From Prorocentrum cordatum (lineage: Eukaryota > Sar > Dinophyceae > Prorocentrales > Prorocentraceae), in the NCBI GenBank assembly GCA_963575745.1, contig CAUYUJ010011503.1, forward strand, positions 132,001 through 196,000: DNA of 64,000 nucleotides, given 5' to 3'. Numbering within the stretch: the first letter of the stretch is position 1; each line of letters begins with the position of its first letter. Position numbers and translations under genes: made by a program. This document shows positions 7,600-18,394 of the stretch, piece after piece. Under the pieces are notes generated by a model that saw only the letters and a program-made list of their open reading frames with translations, made no database searches and was not told the DNA's origin.

Positions 7600-10500
7600 T
7601 AGAGGTCTTCGCATGGGCTTGCCAACTCACGATTCTGGCGGCAAACATGGGATGGGGCGCCCACCAGCCCATCGCAGCGCCAGAGTTCGACCTCCTGACG
7701 GTCCAGGGCAGGAATGAGGCACGGGCGTACCTGGTTGCAGTTGACCCAGTCTTCGTGGCTTTGTCCCCGCCTCCTACGGCATGGAGTCGGCTGCAGAGTG
7801 TCGACCAGCGAAGGCCTATGCGAGTGCGCCGGCAACGCCGAGAGCGGACCGAGTACCGCATGTTGCTCTCGTTCACGGACGAGGTGATGCAGTGGCAAGC
7901 TGCAAGGGGACGCGTAGCCATGCTAATGGACCACGCGCAATCGACAATCTGGAGCCAGCCACCTGTGAGTGCAACGAAGTCGAACCCAGCATTCGAGGAC
8001 GCGATCTGCCTCAAGGACACCACGAGAGTGTTGGCGAACCCTGGGGTTTGCACTGCTGTGCGCGGGAGCTGCGTAGAGGAGTTCGGCACGGCTGTGATGA
8101 TCGGTGCCGCGGATCATGTGGCTCGGCAGTTCGAGAACTCGAGTTTTCCTGCAGCGCAACTCCCGGACCCCACGGAGGAGCCCAGGAGTTATGGACCCGA
8201 GCCCGCGGAGCATGGTCATGGAGAGGTTCCCAGAGACGTTTCGGAGAGACCTGAGTGGGGCAAAACACCGCAGGAGATTCGAGCCGAGATTCGCGAGGCA
8301 TTGCAGAAGACGGTGAGGGAGGAGTCCATGCAGCACCCTGCGGAGGAGGAGGAGGTTGCAGCCTCCTGGTCAGAGATGGAGCTTCCGGAGGTGGTGCGGC
8401 AGGACATCATGACGAAGATTCCTCGGAGTACGCGACGTGCTGTGCGGAAGGCCCATCGCGGTCTCGGACACCCCAGCCGACCGACGTTCATCAAGATGCT
8501 GCGTCTCGGCGGCGCAACGCCCAACGCGTTGGCATACGCGAATCATTGGCAGTGTCCGACTTGCGCTGAGTCGGAGGCGCCGCCCCGTCCAGTGCAAGGG
8601 GCGGCGGATGTGCGACCATTCGGCTTCAATGTGACGGTTGTGATCGACGTGAAGTACCTACGGGACGCGGCCAAGGAGCAGCTGGTGGTCCTCAGCATGG
8701 TGGGCGCTGGTACGGGATGGCACTGCGCATGCCTTCTCAAGAATAGGACGGCCAAGCACGTCATGAACGAGTGGTTCAAGCATTACGGCGTGCCAGAGAA
8801 CATCGTGATCGACCAGGGCGGCGAGTTCGAGGGCTACTTCAACGCGCTGATGGAGCAGTTCGGCATTAATACGAAGACGACGGGAGCTCATGCAGCATGG
8901 CAGCATGGCCTGGCAGAGCGCCACGGAGGATTGCTCGGCACTATCTGGGGCAAGGTGGTGCACGAGTTCCACGTCCAGGGCAAGTCGATGTCTACTGTGG
9001 CCCTGGCTGCCATCATCAATGCGAAGAACTCGACGATCAGCCGCAATGGATTGACCCCGGAGCAGGCTGTCTTCGGGCGGATCTTGAACTTTACGGAGGT
9101 GACTAACAGGGACGACGATGAGGTTCTCATGTCGGTTCTCGGCGCCAAGGGCATAGCTTGGCGTTCGTCTCAAATCCGCACCGCAGCCAAGATGACGCTG
9201 CTGGAGCGCGACGCGACGGACAAGGTGCGGAGGGCGCTGCTACGACAGGCGCCGACGGTCGTCGGCGATCTGTGCCCAGGATCGAGGGTGTATTTCTGGG
9301 CACCGAATCCGTTCAAGGGACGCCGTCGGCAAGATCCTGAAGGATGGCGGGGTCCTGCGACTGTGATCGCGAAGGAATCCAATAGCCGGTACTACGTATC
9401 ATGGCGTGGTCACGTGCTATTTGTTGCTCGCGAGCAGCTCCGGCACGCCTCCTCCCAGGAGGCCGCAGCTGCGGAGTCCATCCAGACGGACGTGCGGCTG
9501 ACACAGCAGCGAGATGATCGCGCCTACCACGACATCGTGGACGTCGCGCCCAAGGTGAAGGTTCAGAAGGTGAAGAAGACATTCCTGAAGAAGGAGCGTG
9601 ACCGACATAGGGAGCTCGAGGGGTCCAGGCAGCCTCGCGTGGACCTGAGGGCCCTGGACGCCATTGAGGCACAGGCTAAGGAGGAGGAGCCACCTGAGCA
9701 GCAGCAGCTGCCGCAGCTTCCCCCTCCGAGGAGGGCGCGGTCTCGTTCCCCTCCAGGCCGGATGTCCTCTGAGACGTACCCGAAGGCTTCTCCGGGAGCA
9801 TCGGGCTCTGGCGGCCCTTCGGTGCCGCCGATTCCCAGAGACGATTTCGAGCTTGAGCGAAAGCGGAAGTTCCTGGTAGATGACGTGCCGAGTTGCATTA
9901 AGAAGACACGTCTGCAGGCTGCCCCTACGAGTGGCTTGCCGGCCCTCCGCGAGGTGGCCATGAACGCTGTTGTGCACTCGGGGCCCCAGGAGTGGTTCGA
10001 CCAGAATGCCTTGGATGGTGTCTCCACGCTCGTTCAGAAGGTCGTACGAGGAGTACGTGTACATCGAGAGCCACGGCGGAGACTCTATGATCACGACCGC
10101 CACCGGGAGTGCAATCGCCTGTCGGTGATGCTCTCCGCCACGGGCCAGTGTGCCTACAAGGACGACGGCGCGAGCCGTACCAACGAGCGCACGGAGGACA
10201 GTTGGGTTGGTCTCACGCTTTCCTACCACGACAAGCCGGACGCTCAGGCACAAGGGGTGTGCTATTTGGACACTCCGGAGGGTCTTGTACGGCAGCCGAT
10301 GACTTACGAGGAATGGATCAACGTGTCATCTGTGTATGACGCATGGCTGCAGGAGGCCCGGTACGAGCACGACGTGTTCGCACTTGTGATGAAGCAGAAC
10401 GCGAAGGAGCTAGACCCACGTCACTTCAACCAGCACGAGAAGGCTAAGTTCGACGAGGCCGATGCCGCCGAGTGGCGGCAATGGATCGCCAACAACACGG

Positions 10501-11231
10501 TCGAGCTGGTCACCGAGGAGGAGGAGAAGAGCATTCCAAAGGACAAGATCATCTCGGTGCCCATGCGTTCGGTTCGCACGAACTGGGGGCGAGGGCTGGA
10601 GTTGGAGGCGAAGTCGCGCTTGATCATCCCTGGCCATCTCGACCCGCAGCTTGGTCTATTCAGGACGGATTCGCCTACTACTTCCCCTTTGGCTGTGCTG
10701 GTGTGTGCGTCTATCACAATGGCGATGGATTGGACATTCGAGTGCTTCGACGTAGCGACTGCGTTCCTGTCCGGGCTGAAGCTGGAACGGGAGCTGTATG
10801 TGAGGGCTCCTAAGGACGGGCTTCCAGCCGTCGACGGTGCTGGATGGCCAGCCGTGCGACCTTATGCGTTGCTCCGCTTGCTGAAAGGGGCGCACGGTTT
10901 GACGGAGGCGCCTCGGTTGTGGTATCTCCGAGCCCGCCAGGTGTTGACGGACGAGGTCGGCTTCGTGGAGCTGCGCTGTGCTCGAGCTGTCTTCGTTTAT
11001 CGGATGAACGATAAGTTGATTGCTATGTTGACCTTGCACGTCGACGACGGCATGCTGTTTGGAGACCCGCATGACCCCCAGTACCAGGAGGTGAAGGCGA
11101 ACATCAACAGTCGTTTCAACATCAAGCACTGGAAGGAGGGCAACGACAAGGAGGCAGTCGCCTATCTCGGTGAGGAGTGGTGGCGCCACCCCGATCACAT
11201 CGAGATCAGCTTGCACGAATACATCGGCTAG
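7464..11231 (+). CDS. pol: TE1 Pol: integrase and reverse transcriptase
   Basis: A 1255-codon frame starting at an internal Met, the true start being upstream in another frame. An integrase zinc-binding domain begins at His331 (HRGLGHPS) and closes with C-x2-C near residue 364. The integrase core has D395 (VIDVKYL), D450 (VIDQGGEF) and E485 (LAERHGG), the DDE triad with about 35 residues between the last two. A Pro/Gln/Ser linker follows (about 720-830). The copia-type reverse transcriptase (RVT_2) has D1096 in FDVATAFLSG and the catalytic pair D1194-D1195 in LHVDDGMLFG. All expected catalytic acids are present. The frame ends at TAG 11229-11231. The same frame stays open directly after this stop into RNase H, so this looks like one point mutation. 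Confidence 0.92.
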   Translation: MMTEEMANRKLRADRQEQDALKHYQEERALPFQRETRRRPGPWRIVEVFAWACQLTILAANMGWGAHQPIAAPEFDLLTVQGRNEARAYLVAVDPVFVALSPPPTAWSRLQSVDQRRPMRVRRQRRERTEYRMLLSFTDEVMQWQAARGRVAMLMDHAQSTIWSQPPVSATKSNPAFEDAICLKDTTRVLANPGVCTAVRGSCVEEFGTAVMIGAADHVARQFENSSFPAAQLPDPTEEPRSYGPEPAEHGHGEVPRDVSERPEWGKTPQEIRAEIREALQKTVREESMQHPAEEEEVAASWSEMELPEVVRQDIMTKIPRSTRRAVRKAHRGLGHPSRPTFIKMLRLGGATPNALAYANHWQCPTCAESEAPPRPVQGAADVRPFGFNVTVVIDVKYLRDAAKEQLVVLSMVGAGTGWHCACLLKNRTAKHVMNEWFKHYGVPENIVIDQGGEFEGYFNALMEQFGINTKTTGAHAAWQHGLAERHGGLLGTIWGKVVHEFHVQGKSMSTVALAAIINAKNSTISRNGLTPEQAVFGRILNFTEVTNRDDDEVLMSVLGAKGIAWRSSQIRTAAKMTLLERDATDKVRRALLRQAPTVVGDLCPGSRVYFWAPNPFKGRRRQDPEGWRGPATVIAKESNSRYYVSWRGHVLFVAREQLRHASSQEAAAAESIQTDVRLTQQRDDRAYHDIVDVAPKVKVQKVKKTFLKKERDRHRELEGSRQPRVDLRALDAIEAQAKEEEPPEQQQLPQLPPPRRARSRSPPGRMSSETYPKASPGASGSGGPSVPPIPRDDFELERKRKFLVDDVPSCIKKTRLQAAPTSGLPALREVAMNAVVHSGPQEWFDQNALDGVSTLVQKVVRGVRVHREPRRRLYDHDRHRECNRLSVMLSATGQCAYKDDGASRTNERTEDSWVGLTLSYHDKPDAQAQGVCYLDTPEGLVRQPMTYEEWINVSSVYDAWLQEARYEHDVFALVMKQNAKELDPRHFNQHEKAKFDEADAAEWRQWIANNTVELVTEEEEKSIPKDKIISVPMRSVRTNWGRGLELEAKSRLIIPGHLDPQLGLFRTDSPTTSPLAVLVCASITMAMDWTFECFDVATAFLSGLKLERELYVRAPKDGLPAVDGAGWPAVRPYALLRLLKGAHGLTEAPRLWYLRARQVLTDEVGFVELRCARAVFVYRMNDKLIAMLTLHVDDGMLFGDPHDPQYQEVKANINSRFNIKHWKEGNDKEAVAYLGEEWWRHPDHIEISLHEYIG

Positions 11232-11276
11232 CTGACAAAGCACCCCCTTGCAAGGGGTGACGACGAGGAGCGGGAG

Positions 11277-12164
11277 ATGACTCCCGAAGAGCACCACGAC
11301 TTCCGGAGCTTGCTCCAGAAGGTGCGGTGGCCTGTCGCACGCGTGGTGCCACAGCTCGCGTACAGTGCGTCGGCGCTCGCACAGAAGGATCCGAAAGGTC
11401 GGAGGTTACTGCACCTGCGAGTGCTCAATGACATCATCGACGGGCTTCAGGACTACGACACGAGAGGTCTTGCGACCCTCCGGATCCGCCGTGTGGACAT
11501 CGAGCGCTTGCAGGTGCTCACGCTTATGGACGCTTCGTTTGCGAAGGAACCCGGCTGTAAGAGCCAGATGGGGTTCATGAGTATGATTGCGGATACCCGA
11601 GTGTTGAAGGAGTTAGCTGTGTGTTGTCTAGTGGAGTTCCAGAGCAGTACGATTACACGAGTTGTTGGATCTACGATGGCCGCAGAGTCTGCGGCTATGT
11701 CCGTGGCTTTGGATCGGCAGCTTTACCTCAGGCTGCTGATTGAGGCAATCTTGCACGGGGAGCCGCCCTTGCAAGGGGACTGGAGGCTGGCGCTGAAGGT
11801 TCCGGGGGCGCCGGTGACGGACGCAAAGTCGGTCTACGACCGCGCGTCCAAGATCGGCTCGATGCCGGTGTCTCGGCAGACCCTCATTGACTTGTTGGTG
11901 GCCAAGGATTTGATAGAGCAGGAGGCCATCAAGTTCAAGTGGCTGCCCAATGGCCACATGCTAGCGGACGTGCTGACAAAGGCCGTGCAGCCTAACGAGG
12001 TGCTATCGCAGTTCCTCCGCCACGGACTGTTCAGCATGGTGCCTACTGCTGAGCAAGAGGATGAGGAGGCACACCGTCTGCGGCTGCGCCGCGGACAGCG
12101 TGAGAGAGCCAAGGAGCGGAAGGCCCAGCGTCGGGTCGCCGTTCCAGGGCTTGCGAGCCCGTGA
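11277..12164 (+). CDS. TE1 RNase H domain, same frame as Pol after an amber codon
   Basis: A 295-codon frame in register with the RT frame. Residues lost between the stop and this ATG (LTKHPLARGDDEE) also read as normal connector sequence. The copia-type RNase H acids are visible: D85 (LMDASFAKEPG), E137 (STMAAESAAMS) and D182 (TDAKSVYD). The family hallmark LADVLTKAV lies near residue 230. The charged C-terminus is Arg/Glu-rich. It would degrade the RNA strand during reverse transcription. As written it could only be made by read-through of TAG or re-initiation. Confidence 0.88.
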   Translation: MTPEEHHDFRSLLQKVRWPVARVVPQLAYSASALAQKDPKGRRLLHLRVLNDIIDGLQDYDTRGLATLRIRRVDIERLQVLTLMDASFAKEPGCKSQMGFMSMIADTRVLKELAVCCLVEFQSSTITRVVGSTMAAESAAMSVALDRQLYLRLLIEAILHGEPPLQGDWRLALKVPGAPVTDAKSVYDRASKIGSMPVSRQTLIDLLVAKDLIEQEAIKFKWLPNGHMLADVLTKAVQPNEVLSQFLRHGLFSMVPTAEQEDEEAHRLRLRRGQRERAKERKAQRRVAVPGLASP

Positions 12165-12404
12165 GGTCCTGATTGCAGCCGCTGATGGACCTAGTGAGGG
12201 CTACGGTGATGTATGCATATCTTTTGAGTTGTCAGTCTGGATTAGTGAATCTAGACATTCATATTTTTATATTTATATTTTGAGCCTCAGGCCGCAGTTT
12301 TTGTGCTTGAGGTGTTTCGGCCTGTGGGCCGATATACATGATAACTGCGTGCGGCGTTTCCCGTTCGTAGGGGGCGGCATCGGGGCAGCATTGTACTCAC
12401 CCAG
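12165..12404 (+). other. TE1 3' untranslated region
   Basis: A/T-rich stretch (about 12235-12290), then a purine-rich GGGGGCGGC segment (12370-12378) that may be a displaced polypurine tract. The bases immediately before the LTR are not purine-rich. Confidence 0.5.
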
Positions 12405-12608
12405 TGTGAAGAGTGCACTCCCCTGCCCCTCTGCCGCCCGTGCCACCGTGTGCGTATGATGTGTACAGGGCCATGCCCAGCACTTCTTATATTCATGTTT
12501 GTGGCATGCACGCTGCCCGCCGCTGTTTTGGCCCTAGTCCTAGGGCCCTGGGACTGCACCGCCGTTTCGACCGCCGCGCAGTCCGCGAGGAAAACAACTG
12601 CACTGACA
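12405..12608 (+). repeat. TE1 3' LTR
   Basis: 204 bp partner of 2631-2834. Followed directly by GCCGC, the right copy of the target duplication. Confidence 0.92.
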
Positions 12609-14480
12609 GCCGCATCGCATCGTATTCACAGGGCTCGTGGCCTCATAGGGAGCTCCACCGAACGCGTCAGCGGGAACGTCCGCAAGGCAATGCCGGTCCA
12701 TTTCGGCACACCCTTCAAACGGTTCGTGGTCCCATAAAGAGCTCCACCGAAGGCCCCAACGGGGGCGTCCGCATGGCGCCGCCGCTCCATTTTGGCACAC
12801 CCCTCACACGGTTCGTGGCCCCATAGGGAGCTCCACCGAAGGCCCCAGCGGGAGCGTCCGCATGGCACCACCGCCCCTTTCGGCACACCCTTCACACGGT
12901 TGGTGGCCCCATAGGGAGTTCCACCGAAAGCACCAGCGGGAGCGTCCGCATGGCACCGCCGCCGCCCTATTTCGGCGCACCCGTCACACGGGCACCGCCG
13001 CCTGATGTCGGCACACCCCTCACACGGTTCGTGGCCCCATAAGGAGCTCCACCGAAGGCCCCAGCGGGAGCGTCCGCATAGCACCGCAGCCCCATTTCGG
13101 CACACCCCTCACGCGATTCGTGGCCCCATAGGGAGCTCGACGGCCCCAGCGGGAGCGTCCGCATGGCACCGCCGCCCCATTTAGGCAATTTTTTGGCACA
13201 CCCCTCACACGGTTCGTGGCCCCATAGGGATTTCCACTGAAAGGCCCCAGCGGGAGCGTCCGCATGGCACCGCCGCCCCATTTCCAATTTTGGCACACCC
13301 CTCACACGGTTCGTGGCCCTAGAGGGAGCTCCACCGAAGGCCCCCGCGGGAGCGTCCGCATGGCACCGCCGCTCCATTTGGCATACCTCTCACACGGTTC
13401 GTGGCCCCATACGGAGCTCCACCGAAGGCCCCAGCAGGAGCGTCCGCATGGCAATGCCGCCCCATTTTGGCACACCCCTCACACGGTTCGTGGCCCCATA
13501 GGGAGTTCCTCCGAAGGCCCCAGTGGTAGCGCCCGCGTGGCACCGCCGGCTTTGTTTGGCACACCTTTCACATGGGTCGTGGCCCCGTAGGGAGCTCCAC
13601 CGAAGGCCCCAGCTGACACGTTCTTACGCGATTCGTGGCCCCATAGGGAGTTCCACCGAAGGCCACAGCGTGAGCGTCCGCATGGCACCGCCGCCACATT
13701 CGGCGCACCCTTCACACTTCTCGTGGCCCCATAGGGAGCTCCACCGATGGCCCCAGCGGGAGCGTCCGCATGGCATTGCCGCCCCATTTCGGCACACTTT
13801 TCACACGGTTCGTGGCCCCGTAGGAAGCTCCACCGAAGACACCAGCGGGAGCGTCCGCATGGCACCGCCGCCCCATGTGGCACACCTTTCACACGGTTCG
13901 TGGCCCCATATGGAGTTCCACCGAAGGCTTCAGCGGGAGCGTCCGCATGGCACCGCCGCCCCATTTTGGCACATTCTTACAGGGAGCTCCACCGAAGGCC
14001 CCAGCAGAAGCGTCCGCATGGCACCGCCGCCCCATTTTGGCACATTTTTCACAGGGGTCGTGGCCCCATAGGGAGTTCCACCGAAGGCCCCAGCGGGAGC
14101 GTCCGCATGGCACCGCCGCCCCATTTGAGCACATCTCACACGGTTCGTGGCCCCGTAGGGAGTTCCACCGAAGGTCCCAGCGGGAGCGTCCGCATGGCAC
14201 CGCCGGCCATTTTTGGCACACCCCTCACACGGTTCGTGGCCCCTTAGGGAGTTCCACCTAAGGCCCCAGCGGGAGCGTCCGCATGGCATTGCCGCCCCAT
14301 TTGGCACACTTTTCAGACGGTTCGTGGCCCCATAGGGATTTCCCCCGAAGGCCCCAGCGGGAGCGTCCGCATGGCACCGCCGCCCAATTTGGCATATTTT
14401 TCACACGGTTCGTAGCCCCATCGGGATCCGAGCTCCACCGAAGGCCCCAGCGGGAGCGTCCGCATGGCCCCGCCGCCCCA
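12609..14480 (+). repeat. Satellite S1, main array
   Basis: About 20 diverged tandem units of roughly 89-96 bp. Each has the landmarks 'cctcacacggttcgtgg', 'agggagctccaccgaagg', 'ccccagcgggagcg', 'tccgcatggcaccgccg' and a T-rich spacer. Unit length varies through small indels, and some units are truncated (for example near 12970 and 13975). Because many units are multiples of three, long Gly/Arg/Cys repeat frames appear on both strands. I treat those as by-products. Confidence 0.93.
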
Positions 14481-14877
14481 CTTAGAGGGGGACGCAGACC
14501 TCCTCTCGTCGCGAAAAATAATCTCATACTCATACACGCACGTGGGGGGGCGGAACAAAAACATTCAGACGGTTTCGCCGTGTAGGGCATCAGGAGGCCG
14601 TCACCGAGGTGCAAGACCATCGAACATGATCCGGAGTGGAGACACTCTCGGGGATGGAGGTCAAATCTTTGGGGAGCCACGTTGCGCAACAAACACACGA
14701 CATCGGACATAGAAAGATGAGGAAGTAGGACGGAACAGATGGGAAAGTAGCATGCGCCGTGAAAAGGTTGCCAGGCGCTGCGCAGTGGGCCAGACGGGCG
14801 AGGCAGGATCGTTCGTCTCCCCTGCCGCCCTTATCTTCATGTTTCTCATCGTTGTCTTTTTCGACGCTATGCTTCAG
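14481..14877. other. Sequence without a gene, upstream of the first module exon
   Basis: Ordinary sequence after the end of S1. The last 60 bases (about 14815-14877) are pyrimidine-rich and end in TTCAG, a good 3' splice site for the exon at 14878. Confidence 0.4.
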
Positions 14878-14990
14878 GTGTGGTGCTGCAACAACGAGAA
14901 CACCGGGTGCCCCAAGACCACCACCAAGAAGCCGTTCGACTGTGACTTTGGTTCAAAAGGTCCTGCAGGTTTCTCTGCCCCGAAGAGAAA
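14878..14990 (+). CDS. Module exon M1
   Basis: Acceptor TTCAG|GTG, donor AGAAA|GTGGCC. Reads V-W-C-C-N-N-E-N-T-G-C, a Thr run, F-D-C-D-F-G, then S-A-P-K-R-K. The N-W...G-W part is replaced by a Gly-rich stretch. Unlike all other copies it starts in phase 0 (113 nt), so it could be the first module after a differently phased upstream exon. Confidence 0.55.
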
Positions 14991-15938
14991 GTGGCCGGCC
15001 TTCTCCGCCGCTACCTCCGAGGGGCGAGGGGAATCGACAGGGGAGGCCTGGTTCGCGGGGGGAAGCAACGACCTGGAATCGAAGATTCATCGCCGATGGG
15101 CGTTCAGTTTCCGATGGGAACACCTCACACTCCTGTGCAGGCTGGGGCAACCAGGCCCCGATCGACGAGGAATTCGCGGATTGTGGTTGATGCTTTTTCC
15201 CCTGAACCAGTTCCCCACCGTCGACGCCCTCGATCTAAGGCTTTGTCATTGTGCTCTGATTTGTCTGCGATCTCCGCTTCGATATCATCATTCGCATAGC
15301 TTCCGTCTTTCCGTGCTTGCACCTGAAGCTCCTCTTTTGTTCTCGTTTTGTCTATTTAATTTGTCCTTCGTATCGGAGGTATGTGCAGCCTCGGAGTATT
15401 CTATGATAGCGAATGCGTGTGACAGATGTTTGAAGAGTTTTCTCCGAACGGATCCTGCGAGCCATTCCTCTTGGCTGGGACGGTGTTGCGCGGGTTCACG
15501 GTTCCGTGTCGTACGGGAGCGTCGGCATGAGAGTAGACCTTGACAGTTGATCCAATACTTAGTTGAGTCATGTCCGTGCCCAGTGGCAGCAGTGCAGTGG
15601 TATCCAGACCAATTGGTCAGCACGAGGCGCCGTGCACGGTTGCCTTACAACAGGCGGCGCATGTGGGGAACATCGTGTTGTGCCTTTGCCAGAAGAAAAA
15701 ACACAATTGATTTTCATCCGTGGTTCTGTTCTCCCCCCATCGTCATCGTCACAGCATTCGCGATTCTCCGACGACTAGTCGTGATTCCCCGAACCATTGA
15801 ATATTCAGGAGAGTTCATTTGGCATAGAATACCAGCGGGGCGCCAACGATTCTGCATGGAATGTTCTGATTCCATGGGCGTCTCAGCAGTTTGCTTGCAC
15901 GAGCGGTGTCCCCCTCTTTCGTGCAATGCTCGAGCGAG

Positions 15939-15972
15939 GTGGTGTTGCGAGAACGAGCAGAAAGGGTGCGAG
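15939..15972 (+). CDS. Module half-exon M2a, or start of a decayed whole module
   Basis: After GAG|G it reads W-C-C-E-N-E-Q-K-G-C-E, then GC at 15973. Length is 34 nt, identical to M9a, which ends at the same codon before a GC donor. An alternative is a decayed uninterrupted module: the following bases still resemble the Thr-run and 'agtttgcctt' segment of other copies. Confidence 0.4.
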
Positions 15973-16317
15973 GCCACGACTTTAGTTTGCCTTCAAGCCT
16001 GCTTCTCTCGTCCGTATACCAGGCGACGATCAGTGCGCCATCTCAAGGACTCCGAAACGCCAGAGATGCCCCGCAGCATGCACCAGAGAAGCGACTGGCT
16101 GGCCCTTCGTCGGGCTGGCCCTGGCTGGCCAACGGCCGCAGCCTGCCAGCCGCCGACGTCGGCTCGTCGGCGAGGTGTGATTACGCCTGGGTGTGGATTG
16201 TGATCCTCGTCGTTGGGGCTTCTAGGGTACCGCGTTGCCCTCGTCGGGCTTCCTCGGGGCGCAGCAAAGAACTTCGTCGAGGTCCTCACCCACCCCTCAG
16301 GGTGCGCGTTTCGGCTG

Positions 16318-16478
16318 CGAAATCCGAGCTCTACCCTCGCCGATCAACGATTTAGGCAACTCGATTGCCAGTGGAGGTAGGGTTCGGAAGTCATCGAACT
16401 CGTAGCGAAATCCTAACACTGCCCCCGCCTCCCATCGATTCAGGAGAATCGATGGTTCGTGGGGGTAGGGTTCGGATT
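16318..16478. repeat. Possible small inverted-repeat element (MITE-like)
   Basis: The left end 'gaaatccgagctctaccc' and the inverse of the right end 'gggtagggttcggatttc' match imperfectly over about 30 bases. The centre has a second copy of 'gtagggttcgga' and a short palindrome around ATCGATTC...GAATCGAT. No clear target duplication. Confidence 0.3.
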
Positions 16479-16699
16479 TCCCCACCTTGCGTTGCAAACC
16501 ACACCTTTTGCAAATCACAACTTTCGGAGTTGCCGAGTTGGCGCAGAGAGGCGGAGCCCGTGGCACTTGCTGGCCCTGCGAGGAGTTCGACGGCGGCTCG
16601 GTGTCCAGCTGCTTCGGTAGCCACTCGTGGGGCCTTGTATGTCCTCGAAACCCAGTCTTTCGAGTGAATCTGCGCGCGCTAGCGTCTGGTCATCGACGG

Positions 16700-16785
16700 G
16701 AAGGCGCCGACGTCGCGTCGATGTTGCGTCGATTTTGCGTCGATTGGTGTCGACTGACGTCGATTAGGGTCGATTCGCATGAGCC
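16700..16785 (+). repeat. Degenerate GTCGAT repeat
   Basis: About eight copies of (G/C)GTCGAT or close variants in 85 bases. Confidence 0.6.
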
Positions 16786-17029
16786 AACAGGATCACACGG
16801 GAGGCCCCCATGAGTTGCCACACAACCTTGCCAGAGCCTTCTCGGGCTCACAGTCAAGGCGCTGAAACAATGAGCAGATTTGGCTCGGAATGGGCTCGCT
16901 GTTTCTGGGGTGCTTCCATGCTTAGCGCGGCTCAAGAGGTCCCGAATGCTTTCCTGGGGTAGTTTTTCCTGAATCTCTCTCCGCGGGAGGGCTCCTCTCA
17001 CCTCACCAGGACCCTCTCACCAGAATCTC

Positions 17030-17560
17030 CTCACGGGGGTCAAAGATTCCTCTCACCCGAGTCTCCTCAGGGGTGGCCCGGGGGAGGCACCTCATCGGCC
17101 GGGCGGCGCGGACCGGAATCTGCCAGAAGCGCTCACTATGGTGCTCTGGCTTGATTTGGTCCAGAATGCGGCTCAGTATGGTGGGCGGCCCGGAGTCTGC
17201 GGGCAGGGCCCACTAGGGTGTTACAGCTCGATTGCAGCGCTCGCAGTACGTGTCCAGGCCACCCAAGGGGGGTATCCAACATGGTGGTCCCGAACTGGAA
17301 CCACGCTTCTTCACGTGTCCAGTCCACTCAGGGTGATATGTTAAAATGGTTCCCGAGCTGGAACCACATGGTTTTCCTGAGTATCGTTCCGCCAAAGGGT
17401 TCCGACAGGGCAGCGGGAGTCAGAGATTCCTCCCACCATATCTCCACGGGGGAGGGCCGGGGGAGGCGTCTCACTGGGTCGGCGGCGCGGCCCGGAATCT
17501 GCCAGCAGGGCTCGCTAATTGCGGCGCTCTGGCTCGATTTAGTCCAGAGATGCAATTCAG
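17030..17560 (+). repeat. Two diverged direct repeats of about 150 bp
   Basis: Segments 17030-17185 and 17420-17560 share 'gattcctc', 'gggggagg', 'ggcggcgcgg', 'cggaatctgccag' and 'gctctggct(t/c)gattt'. Between them, 17225-17400 holds two further units sharing 'ctggaaccac'. Confidence 0.6.
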
Positions 17561-17589
17561 TGTGGAGGCGTGGCTCGATCTCATCTGAC

Positions 17590-17950
17590 ATGCCATTTTC
17601 CTGTGGCTCGAATGCCGTATGTTTCGCATATGTTCCTATCAATCGCCCCTCCATTGTGCCTCGAATCCGAGGTGCTTGACATATGTTTCTATCGATTACC
17701 CCTTTTCCTGGGGCTCGAATGCCGCGTGGTTTTCGCATGTGCCTATGGAATGCCCCTTCCTGTGGCTCGAATCCTATGTGTATGAAGTATGTTCCTATCT
17801 ATTGCCCTTCTCTTGAGGCTAGACTCCTATATGTGTTACGGATTTGCCTATGGATTGCCCCTCTATTTTTGCTCGAACCCTGTGTGCTTTCTATCTGCTT
17901 GTATATATTGCCATTCTCCTGGGGCTCGAAAGCCTTGTGTTCACATATGA
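17590..17950 (+). repeat. Tandem repeat, period about 60 bp
   Basis: Around six units with the landmarks 'tggggctcgaatgcc', 'catatgttcctatc' and 'attgcccctt'. Confidence 0.8.
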
Positions 17951-18209
17951 AAGAGCGCGTTCTGTGGTCGCTTGGGTGGGGTAACCGGACCCCTCGCCCC
18001 CCCCTGGATGGAGGGAGGGGGGTCGAACTGGGGTGGGGTTCGACACCTCCCCCCCTTCCCTCCCCCTCCTCCCCTACTTCTCCTCTCTCCCTCTCCTCGG
18101 GCCGGCGCCTGCGTCGGCGGCGGCTGGCGGCGGCGGCGGGGACGACCACTTCCTTTTCTGGGCCGGCGCCAGCGCCTGCGGCGGCGGGCGGCTGCGGCGG
18201 GGAGTGTCG

Positions 18210-18260
18210 ACGAGGACGACGGCGACGACGATGACGACGACGACGACGACGTTCCGCCAC
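18210..18260 (+). repeat. GAC-type microsatellite
   Basis: Imperfect (GACGAC)n within a GGC-rich region. Confidence 0.7.
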
Positions 18261-18394
18261 CGTGCTTTGGTTTTGGGTCAGAGTCCTGATGGAGGCCTCT
18301 TGGAGCCTCGTCGGAGGGCTCTCGGTGGCTTCTGAAGGGCATTTGTGCAGCCTCATGGGCGCCTCTTGGGTGTCTCTTGGGGCCTCTCTGAGAT

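Larger units (their letters stand above)
2631..12608 (+). mobile_element. TE1: Ty1/copia-type LTR retrotransposon, structurally complete but decayed
   Basis: Element of about 9.98 kb with 204 bp LTRs starting TG and ending CA, flanked by a perfect 5 bp duplication GCCGC (2626-2630 and 12609-12613). A primer-binding site lies one base inside the left LTR. The internal order is gag, small Cys/His-rich segment, aspartic protease, integrase, reverse transcriptase, RNase H; integrase before RT is diagnostic of copia elements. The LTRs differ at about 8 of 204 positions, so insertion is fairly old. The coding region is split by frame changes near 5880, 6330 and 7080, by an internal duplication (7191-7599) and by an amber codon at 11229-11231. 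No clear polypurine tract is seen just before the right LTR. Confidence 0.93.

Noticed and set aside
12626-13964. Long minus-strand frames with repeated Cys/Gly/Arg peptides across S1
   Set aside because: They follow the satellite period. Frames break wherever a unit has an indel, and equally long frames exist on the + strand.
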